A DNA stretch of 55,373 nucleotides from CAITSH01 sp945892985 (lineage in GTDB: Bacteria > Pseudomonadota > Gammaproteobacteria > Burkholderiales > SG8-39). Below the pieces are notes generated by a model. It searched no databases, was not told where the DNA came from, and saw only the letters and a list, made by a program, of their open reading frames with translations. Below are positions 1 to 5,761 of this stretch, one piece after another; position 1 is the stretch's first letter; each line of letters starts with the position of its first letter. Location of the stretch: contig CAMDDU010000026.1 of assembly GCA_945892985.1 (NCBI GenBank), positions 1 through 55,373 on the forward strand, in the 5' to 3' direction. The position numbers and the translations under genes are program-made.

Positions 1-215
1 ATTCTCTGACTCAGGATCGCGGCACTTTCTCACCCAATGAAGTTGCGTCATTGACTGTTGCAAATGCACGAATTGCTTACCCGATGGCTAGCCTTGGCAA
101 AAAAGGTGAGATCTATGCAGCAGTCAATAATCTTTTTGATGCCAACTATCAATACAACGCGGGCTACCCTATGCCCGGTCGTAATTTCCGAGTTGGCGTA
201 ACAGCAAGCTTCTAA
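1..215 (+). CDS. TonB-dependent receptor, C-terminal end (cut by window edge)
   Basis: Reading from base 3 gives about 70 residues ending in TAA at 213-215. The tail has the pattern of an outer-membrane TonB-dependent receptor: a stretch with EIYAAVNNLFDANYQ, then YPMPGRNFRVGVTASF, ending in Phe as outer-membrane barrels do. NLFD followed by a final strand with PGR is the usual last-strand signature of siderophore or metal receptors. The substrate cannot be read from this piece. The next gene, 16 bp downstream on the same strand, looks like a copper-uptake accessory protein, so a copper receptor is the best guess by context. The gene starts outside the window. Confidence 0.85.
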   Translation, partial: SLTQDRGTFSPNEVASLTVANARIAYPMASLGKKGEIYAAVNNLFDANYQYNAGYPMPGRNFRVGVTASF

Positions 216-231
216 CTGAAAGTCGACCCTT

Positions 232-738
232 ATGAAAAAGAATTCACTCTCAACTGTGTTGCTGGTTTCGATGTTTACACTTCCTTGTGTGCACTTGTTT
301 GCACAAGAAGTTAAATCTGCGAATCACTCGGCAACTCATGCTATGACGGATGCTCAATCCATTGAGCATGTGATGAAGGCATTGTTTGAAAAGCCTGATG
401 CACCGTTGAAGGTTTCACCAATTTCAGTTGAAGGTGACTATGCCGTTGCAGGCTGGATTCAGGATCAACGGGGTGGTCGCGCTTTGTTAAAAAGAGAGAA
501 AAATAAGTGGTCAATCCAAGTGTGCGGAGGAGATGGGTTGACACAGGCTAATGCACTTACCATGACTGGTATGTCAAGCGCTTCAGCAAAGCGCTTGGCA
601 GCCAAAATATTGACTGCAGAAAAAAACATACCATCTGAGCAAGTTAAAAAATTTGCGCTATTTGAAGGTATGGTGAAGGTTGATGGCGGGAAGCATGATC
701 CACATGCGAGCCATGGTTCTAATGCGCATTCGAAATGA
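232..738 (+). CDS. Exported protein, probable copper uptake system-associated protein
   Basis: 168 residues with a clear Sec signal peptide (basic MKKN start, hydrophobic core to about residue 22, cleavage near LFA-QE). The mature part is a small globular domain containing DYAVAGW and GGRALLKREKNKW, with one Cys near WSIQVCGGDG. The C-terminus is rich in His (HDPHASHGSNAHSK), which would suit metal binding in the periplasm. I recognise it as resembling small proteins annotated as copper uptake system-associated, which sit beside TonB-dependent copper receptors. Here the receptor tail lies 16 bp upstream on the same strand, consistent with one operon. The family call rests on recall and context, without a search. 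Confidence 0.6.
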   Translation: MKKNSLSTVLLVSMFTLPCVHLFAQEVKSANHSATHAMTDAQSIEHVMKALFEKPDAPLKVSPISVEGDYAVAGWIQDQRGGRALLKREKNKWSIQVCGGDGLTQANALTMTGMSSASAKRLAAKILTAEKNIPSEQVKKFALFEGMVKVDGGKHDPHASHGSNAHSK

Positions 739-782
739 CACAGTGAAAACGCTCATTACAAGAAGATGTCTCAACATTTAGA

Positions 783-1427
783 ATGCTGACTTCTAAGGCT
801 GATCCGTTCGCTAGTTCTCCACCCTCGGCAGACGAGATGCCGCAACACGCGGTGTCGATCAAGGCATTCTCTTTAGGAAAGTTTGAAGTGACACAGGAAC
901 AGTGGTTTGCCATGATGGGAAATCTGCCGAGTAAATTCACGGGGCGTACGCTGCCTGTAGAACAGGTGTCTTGGGATGATGCTCAGGTGTTTGTTAAGAA
1001 GCTGAGCGAGAAGACGGGTAAGCAATATCGTTTGCCCTCGGAGGCAGAGTGGGAATACGCAGCCCGTGCCGGTAGCCAGACTTCTTACTCATTTGGTGAT
1101 GATGCGCGGGAATTGGGGCGCTACGCTTGGCTTAGTGAGAACTCAGGCCAGACGTCCCATCCAGTGGGCGAGAAGCAGCCAAACGCGTGGGGGCTGCATG
1201 ATATGAGCGGCAATGTCTGGGAGTGGACGGAAGACTGCTTGCAAGGTAGCTACAACGGTGCGCCAACGGATGGCCGAGCTTGGACTTCAGGTTATTGTCT
1301 CCTGCGCGTGGTGCGCGGCGGTTCCGTGAGCTACGGTCCGGAGGGCTTGCGTGCCGCTGTCCGCATCGGGGACTCTACTGCGTACCGGATCTTCAGCGTC
1401 GGTTTCCGTGTTGCCAGAGACAATTAA
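783..1427 (+). CDS. FGE-sulfatase (SUMF1) domain protein with variable-region-like C-terminus; N-terminally shortened
   Basis: 214 residues of formylglycine-generating-enzyme-like fold: FEVTQEQW, then YRLPSEAEWEYAARAG, MSGNVWEWTED, VVRGGS and GFRVARDN at the end. The usual start of the domain (VVIPAG.F.MG) and any signal peptide are missing, and the frame is closed upstream by TGA at 744-746, so the gene is probably 5'-truncated. The ending, RGGS + 13 residues + R + 10 residues + GFRVAR, is the layout of variable regions in FGE-type targets of diversity-generating retroelements. Residues between the fixed positions are often encoded by NNC/NNT codons (AGC, TAC, GGT, GGC, GTC, ATC, GAC, TAC, ATC, TTC, AGC). 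A paralogue lies at 15096. It may equally be an ordinary FGE-fold protein. Confidence 0.8.
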   Translation: MLTSKADPFASSPPSADEMPQHAVSIKAFSLGKFEVTQEQWFAMMGNLPSKFTGRTLPVEQVSWDDAQVFVKKLSEKTGKQYRLPSEAEWEYAARAGSQTSYSFGDDARELGRYAWLSENSGQTSHPVGEKQPNAWGLHDMSGNVWEWTEDCLQGSYNGAPTDGRAWTSGYCLLRVVRGGSVSYGPEGLRAAVRIGDSTAYRIFSVGFRVARDN

Positions 1428-1466
1428 CGATGCGTCTTAGGCTAACAGGTACCAAAACCGATTCGG

Positions 1467-1601
1467 TTACGCTTCGGTTGCGATAAGCTGGTTCAGCATC
1501 CGGATCAAGGCTCTGACCTCCCGTCGTTGCGCCCGAGCCATTTTCGTCTCCCTGCCGTGGACGATTGGCCTCCCCCTCTTCGCTTTAGGTGGAATTGCCA
1601 T
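1467..1601 (-). CDS. Small basic hypothetical protein, 44 aa, coupled to the upstream fusion gene
   Basis: An ATG at 1601 overlaps the stop of the larger gene upstream in a TAATG arrangement, which favours translational coupling. The product is 44 residues, basic, with KRGRPIVHGRETK followed by a helix-like MARAQRREVRALIRMLNQL. Short HGR-plus-helix proteins of this type occur in phage or island modules, but I cannot name a function. A longer frame is open up to 1754; the coupled start is preferred because residues upstream of it are a shadow of the neighbouring gene. Confidence 0.45.
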   Translation of the reverse strand: MAIPPKAKRGRPIVHGRETKMARAQRREVRALIRMLNQLIATEA

Positions 1602-3190
1602 TAGCCCCCCCTCGAGATCACCGTCTGCCCCCCGTTGATCTGGACGTGCTGTACGGTCACCACTTGGCTCGAACCAGTCTGGAGACGCTCGAGCGCTTGA
1701 GCGCCCTTGGCGTAGCTCTCCATCAGCCTCGAAGCCGTTCCCACTAGGCGGCACTTGTGTGCGATGTCCTTCTCCGCCTCAGACTCGCCTAGTAGCCTCA
1801 AGGCGTGCTTATGCGCGGCGGCTAACTGATGACAAAGCATCTGCTGAATAGCTCCCTTCGCCTTAGCACTCTCTGCCGCCTCAATCGCTAGTTCAAATAC
1901 GCCTGCCCGATCCGCTAAGGCAGTCCGTTGGATGGTCGCCTCTACGGACAGCATATCGGGGCTTTTGAGGGCTGTTTCGAGTCCGGCAAGCCCTAACCCA
2001 TCGGGCGGGATGATCTCGCCCCCTAGCGCGGTACGTAGAGGCTCAGAGGGGGTCAGGAGTGCCGTTGCACGACGGTTCATTAACCTAGCCTCTTGGCGGT
2101 CAAAATCAGCGCGAACAGGATCGTAGCTCGGGGAGTTCAGCAGTTTGAGTCTAGCCCGTTCTGCTGCCCAATCCCTGAAGCTAGACCGAAATCCATGCAC
2201 CGTAATGGCGCCGTATTTCATTCTTTTTAGCAACGTCAGCATCGCCATATTGCTGAGTGGCTTTCCGTTACGCGAAAAAAGGTAATCGCTCTCTGGATCT
2301 TGAGATTTTGCTTTTTCAAGGATTGCCAGCGCACGATCAGTCAACGGCACTCGGTGGGCGCGTCCTGCTTTCATCCGTTCGGCTGGTACGGTCCAGACGG
2401 TATCGACGATTTCGCTACGTTTAGCTCCGGTCACCTCACCGGTACGGGCTGCGGTCAATATCGTAAATTCTAGCGCTAGTGCGGTTGTGGCATCACGCCC
2501 TTGGAGCTTTTCTATAAACGAGGGAATCTCAGAATAGGCTAGTGCTGGGTGATGCTTAACCCGCCTGACCTTTTGGGGCTGCGGGAGTAGGGTGTCAAGA
2601 TGTCCACGCCAAAGAGCCGGATTGACGCCGCTTCTCAGCTTTCTGGTTGTCGCGGCAGACAGAATTCTTTCAATCCGACCACGAAGGCGTGATGCGGTTT
2701 CTGTCGTTACTGTCCAGATTGGCTGAAGTATTTTGAGGATGTCTTCTGTTTCAATCTTGTCTAACGCCTTACCGCCAATCACGGGAAATGCATATTCTTT
2801 AAGCGTAAAAACCCACTGGTCACCGTGCTTCTGGTTGCGCCACTCTGGGCGCTTTGCGTCGACAAAGTCTAGGGCGAACTGTTGAAACGTTGTGGTTTTC
2901 GGCTTTGCTGGGCGTGGTGCTACTTTTGCGGCTTCTCTCGCCGCGAGGGGACTGACGCCGTCATCTAACAACACACGGGCCTCCCGCGCTGCTTTACGTG
3001 CGTCTGCGAGAGTGACGCGGGGGAATACGCCAAACCCCTTATCTTGCCGTTTCTGGTCAAACTTGAAGCGGAAGACCCAGTATCTGCTGCCAGTTTTTTT
3101 GATCAGTAGATGAAGCCCGGAGCCGCCATCAAAGTAACGTCCGGGTTTGGTGAGTTTTGCTATCTTTGCGTAGGTAAGTTGCGTAGCCAT
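1601..3190 (-). CDS. P4-type tyrosine integrase N-terminal two thirds fused in frame to an unrelated C-terminal module; catalytic Tyr absent
   Basis: 529 residues. Residues 1 to about 350 are a P4-like integrase: the N-terminal DUF4102 arm domain (FDGGSGLHLLIKKTGSRYW), a core-binding segment, and a catalytic domain with the first Arg in TAARTGEV and the H-x-x-R box in VHGFRSSFRDWAAE. After WAAE the sequence switches to RARLKLLNSPSYDP and no longer resembles an integrase. The expected H/W and nucleophilic Tyr are not found. The remaining 180 residues resemble a separate island or phage hypothetical protein ending in VTVQHVQINGGQTVI. A deletion that joined two genes in frame explains this best. 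Recombinase activity is unlikely. The start ATG is at 3190; the stop overlaps the next small ORF. Confidence 0.85.
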   Translation of the reverse strand: MATQLTYAKIAKLTKPGRYFDGGSGLHLLIKKTGSRYWVFRFKFDQKRQDKGFGVFPRVTLADARKAAREARVLLDDGVSPLAAREAAKVAPRPAKPKTTTFQQFALDFVDAKRPEWRNQKHGDQWVFTLKEYAFPVIGGKALDKIETEDILKILQPIWTVTTETASRLRGRIERILSAATTRKLRSGVNPALWRGHLDTLLPQPQKVRRVKHHPALAYSEIPSFIEKLQGRDATTALALEFTILTAARTGEVTGAKRSEIVDTVWTVPAERMKAGRAHRVPLTDRALAILEKAKSQDPESDYLFSRNGKPLSNMAMLTLLKRMKYGAITVHGFRSSFRDWAAERARLKLLNSPSYDPVRADFDRQEARLMNRRATALLTPSEPLRTALGGEIIPPDGLGLAGLETALKSPDMLSVEATIQRTALADRAGVFELAIEAAESAKAKGAIQQMLCHQLAAAHKHALRLLGESEAEKDIAHKCRLVGTASRLMESYAKGAQALERLQTGSSQVVTVQHVQINGGQTVISRGG

Positions 3191-3960
3191 GCTTGCTCCT
3201 GTTCCATCATTTGTTCCCTCATTTTTTTCGCGAGAAGAGGAAATGGGGTCTCAGCAAGAATAGTAAAAGCTGAGAAGCCGACGGTCAGAATGCAAATGGA
3301 CGGTTGCTAGCAAACCTCCAATTTAATCAATCGGTAAAAGCAGATGGAGGGTGCTGGCGACTGCTCAGAAGTGCCTAAAGCTTCTCGGCTTTGCTTGCAC
3401 CCTTAGCCTGACGCCCTCTCCGCCAGAGAATTACCAAAAACTCTAATCCAAACAGAATGTTGGCTGCTTATTTTCCGTCTAAGTTTTAGCTGGTACCCGC
3501 ACTGGTACCCGCAGCGAGTTTCCCCCCGTTTTGAGTTGTTAGTTGGCAATGGCGCTTAGCGCAGCGACACTCTCCGCATCGTTCACTCCGAACTGCATGC
3601 CATACCCCAAGCCAAATCCCGCCAGTCCCCCCCACCCCCCCGCTGTGTATTCAGGAGTCCCGCCTCAGTCTCTACAGCTTGATCTGCACGAACGATCTGC
3701 TGTTTCCTGAGAACCCCACCGTACCCACCGTTTAGGCCGGGTCTTTTGCGCGGAAGGTAGGATCACTGTTTGTCTCGCTTAATTCCAAAGACAGGTAGAG
3801 CATTGTCCAATGCTTTACAAAAGTGACCCCACCCACCCCGATATAGAAAAGGCCCCCCTTCGTTTTTCAAATCATCTAGCCGGGGGGGGGTATATAAAAA
3901 TCGAGGGTAGTATGCGAACACAAGGCGCGACGTGTGCGCCGCCTAGCTTGACGAATGACG
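3191..3960. other. 770-bp gene-free stretch with repeats and homopolymer tracts
   Basis: No convincing coding region was seen. The stretch contains repeat copy R1 (3323-3452), a directly repeated 12-mer CTGGTACCCGCA near 3490-3515 that could be an integrase arm-type site, C-rich runs around 3628-3650, and a run of ten G at about 3883 followed by TATATAAAAA. Base composition is lower in GC than the catabolic region to the right. The last 20 or so bases (TAGCTTGACGAATGACG) resemble the bases directly upstream of the FGE-domain gene at 15096. Confidence 0.5.
3323..3452. repeat. 130-bp repeat, copy R1
   Basis: Matches 5341-5470 over 130 bases in direct orientation with four substitutions seen by eye (about 97 percent identity). 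It starts TTAATCAATCGGTAAAAG and ends near ACTCTAATCCAAA. Inside are complementary segments (GGAGGGTGC with GCACCCTT; AGAAG with CTTCT around TAAAG) that could fold. Because copy R2 abuts an IS3-type orfA start, the repeat is probably the left end or leader of that element, left here as a solo fragment. Confidence 0.85.
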
Positions 3961-4077
3961 ATGAAATTCACGATTGCACTACTTGCCGGGTTGTTGCTTA
4001 CAGGCTCCGCATTCGCTCAACAAAAAGAGCAGCGGGTATTCGATTTTGGTGAACGGCTTGGTCGAGTAAGAAAATAG
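3961..4077 (+). pseudogene. Remnant: signal peptide of an FGE-domain protein
   Basis: ATG at 3961 opens a 38-codon frame starting MKFTIALLAGLLLTGSAFAQ and continuing QKEQ, nearly identical to residues 1-24 of the intact FGE-domain protein at 15096. Homology is lost right after QKEQ and the frame ends at TAG 4075-4077. The DNA match to 15085-15170 includes bases before the ATG, so it is a duplicated gene start whose body was deleted. The new 3' sequence belongs to a different broken gene in another frame. Confidence 0.75.
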
Positions 4078-4187
4078 GAATATGGGAAGACTTCGGCCCG
4101 GTAGGGTTAAAGTTTTTGGAGTATTTGTTAATTGGAGTTGCTGGAACGATATTCCCGCAGCATCTGCTTAACCCTGAGGGAAACTGA
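4053..4187 (+). pseudogene. C-terminal fragment of an unidentified protein
   Basis: An open frame from 4053 to TGA at 4185-4187 reads as a plausible protein end: WEDFGPVGLKFLEYLLIGV, then a hydrophobic stretch and FPQHLLNPEGN. It has no start codon or ribosome site. The next gene starts two bases after its stop, as in an operon. The fragment therefore probably is the 3' end of a gene that lost its front when the FGE signal-peptide remnant was joined to it. The family is unknown. Confidence 0.4.
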
Positions 4188-4189
4188 TC

Positions 4190-4456
4190 GTGAAAAATGG
4201 AGGGAGATCGGGATTGATTGAGGATAAAAAAATAATCTATTCGCCGTTGTGTCGGGACGTTACCCGCGATGGCATTACTGTAGAAATTTTTATCTATCGC
4301 CTTGAAGATACTGAATGGTCACTGTCGATCGATGATGAGGCTGGTGGATCTACAGTTTGGGATGATCTGTTTGCATCTGATGAGGATGCGTTACGCGAAG
4401 CTATGCAATCTATCGAAGACAGTGGAATTTATTCCTTCGGCTCGGAGAAGCATTGA
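4190..4456 (+). CDS. Hypothetical acidic protein, 88 aa
   Basis: GTG start at 4190, with a GAGGG ribosome site about 9 bases upstream and only two bases after the previous stop. The product is acidic and soluble: IIYSPLCRDVTRDGITVEI, WSLSIDDEAGGSTVWDD, then DEDALREAMQSIEDSGI. It has no signal peptide or membrane segment. The pattern of a short beta domain followed by a helix resembles a group of small uncharacterised proteins in proteobacteria; I cannot assign a function. Its position directly behind a broken gene end suggests it was the second gene of a lost operon. Confidence 0.65.
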   Translation: MKNGGRSGLIEDKKIIYSPLCRDVTRDGITVEIFIYRLEDTEWSLSIDDEAGGSTVWDDLFASDEDALREAMQSIEDSGIYSFGSEKH

Positions 4457-4594
4457 TTGTGGATGTGAGTAAGTGAACCAAGATCCTGTCGCTGTGATTG
4501 GCAGTTGGCCACCCCCAAGCGCCTTGCGTCATTTTTGGGACTGATGCAAACTAGACGATAGCCTTCCCATTAATGTGCAGAAAGAGGAGTACAG

Positions 4595-5299
4595 GTGCCA
4601 AATCCAATCAACAGTCAGATGCTGGAACGCGAGCGCAAGATCATTGCGGAACCTGTAGAGGTTCCCGGAGAGGTGATCGAGGAAGTCTATGTTCCTCCCG
4701 GGGGCCACATGAGAGCCAGGACCGTCAAGGCAGGTCAGGTTGTCCGGTTCATCGACCAGGAAGGCAACCAGGTGCCCGATGTGATTCTGTGGGACGCCCA
4801 GGACCTGACGAACATGCTTTCGTGCGCGAACACCCGAACGATCCTGCACAAGTGGAACATCGGCGTGGGCGATGTGCTGTATTCGAAGTACTGCGACGAG
4901 CTGGCCGTCATCGAGAAAGACACCGTGGGGCTGCATTGGTGGGGCGGCGGCTTCTGCAGCGAAGGCACCAACCGCGTCCGCTTCGGAGTGCCCGGCACGC
5001 CGAACTGCATGGACAACCTAGTTGCGTCGATGCAGGACTACCGTTTTTCCAGGCGCAACATCGAACTGGACAGCTGCGTGTCCCTGTTCATGGCCAAGAC
5101 CTTCGACCCGGATGGCACACAGTCCACGGTAAAGCCGAACAGCAAGCCGGGCGACCACATCGAGTTTCGCGCCCTGCGGGACCTCATCGTAGGTCTGTCC
5201 AATTGCCCCCAGGTGCGCAACGAGTGCAATGGCTTTCAACTAACGTCGATCAAGGTCGTGATCTTCAAGGATGGCAAGTCGGCGTCTCACGCCGCGTAG
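4595..5299 (+). CDS. DUF1989 / urea carboxylase-associated family protein
   Basis: 234 residues beginning at a GTG (4595), with AAAGAGGAG six bases upstream. The sequence has the DUF1989 pattern: VPPGGHMRARTVKAGQ, VRFIDQEGNQVPDV, then several Cys (LSCANTRT, FCSEGTN, PNCMDN) and a late NCPQVRNECNG. Family members occur next to urea carboxylase/urea amidolyase genes and are thought to act in urea or guanidine-linked metabolism; their chemistry is not settled. No urea carboxylase lies nearby, so this copy is isolated between accessory fragments and could have a different substrate. The longer overlapping frame at 4573 is a shadow. Confidence 0.85.
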   Translation: MPNPINSQMLERERKIIAEPVEVPGEVIEEVYVPPGGHMRARTVKAGQVVRFIDQEGNQVPDVILWDAQDLTNMLSCANTRTILHKWNIGVGDVLYSKYCDELAVIEKDTVGLHWWGGGFCSEGTNRVRFGVPGTPNCMDNLVASMQDYRFSRRNIELDSCVSLFMAKTFDPDGTQSTVKPNSKPGDHIEFRALRDLIVGLSNCPQVRNECNGFQLTSIKVVIFKDGKSASHAA

Positions 5300-5340
5300 G
5301 AGCAATGCGATGCACCCGCTGATCTTTATCGTTCGTCTGG

Positions 5341-5470
5341 TTAATCAATCGATAAAAGCAGATGGAGGGTGCTGGCTACTGCTCAGAAGTGCCTAAAGCT
5401 TCTCGGCTTTGCTTGCACCCTTAGCCTGACGCCCTCTCCGCCAGAGAATTACTAAAAACTCTAATACAAA
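5341..5470. repeat. 130-bp repeat, copy R2, leading into an IS3-type orfA
   Basis: Second copy of the repeat at 3323-3452 in the same orientation, with differences at only four positions seen. It ends 18 bases before the ATG of a truncated IS3-family orfA, with a GGAG ribosome site between. This linkage suggests the repeat is the upstream end of an IS3-type element. Confidence 0.85.
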
Positions 5471-5488
5471 TGGTTAAGGAGAAGCGAA

Positions 5489-5584
5489 ATGACAAGAGAA
5501 AAAGGCAAGCGGGCGGCTTACACGCTGGAGTTCAAGGTTGAGGCGGTGCGGTTAGTGCAAGGGTTGGTTTCTATCGAAATGTGA
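5489..5584 (+). pseudogene. IS3-family transposase OrfA, N-terminal remnant (31 codons)
   Basis: ATG at 5489 with AAGGAG upstream. It encodes MTREKGKRAAYTLEFKVEAV followed by RLVQG, the typical start of IS3-family OrfA helix-turn-helix proteins. Homology stops after RLVQG and the frame closes at TGA 5582-5584, exactly where a different sequence with a GTGAGCCA motif begins. A second insertion or deletion has removed the rest. No orfB is present. Confidence 0.8.
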
Positions 5585-5592
5585 GCCAGTTT
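5562..5592. mobile_element. Possible IS-end scar (GTGAGCCA motif)
   Basis: GGTTTCTATCGAAATGTGAGCC here is similar to GGTTTTCATCGAAAAGTGAGCC at 14912-14933. Motifs of the form ATCGAAAAGTGAGCCA occur at ends of some IS21-like elements. It interrupts the orfA remnant, so a former IS boundary is plausible. No transposase accompanies either copy. Bases 5600-5760 show no gene. Confidence 0.35.
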
Positions 5593-5761
5593 CGACTTGG
5601 AAATATCGACAACTCCCGCAGTCGCTAATTCAGCCATTTCGGGGGAGTAGTGCTCACCCCCGCCATTCCGCGACTGATGGCGTTTTCGCTGACCGCGCTC
5701 ACCCAACCGCCCGCGGCGGCGCCACGGGTAGAATGATTGCATCCGCATCCTTGGCCCGCCC

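Noticed and set aside
3323..5470. Treating the two 130-bp repeats as attL/attR of an integrated island
   Set aside because: The integrase lies outside the interval they enclose, no tRNA is present, and copy R2 is joined to an IS3 orfA, so an IS origin is simpler.
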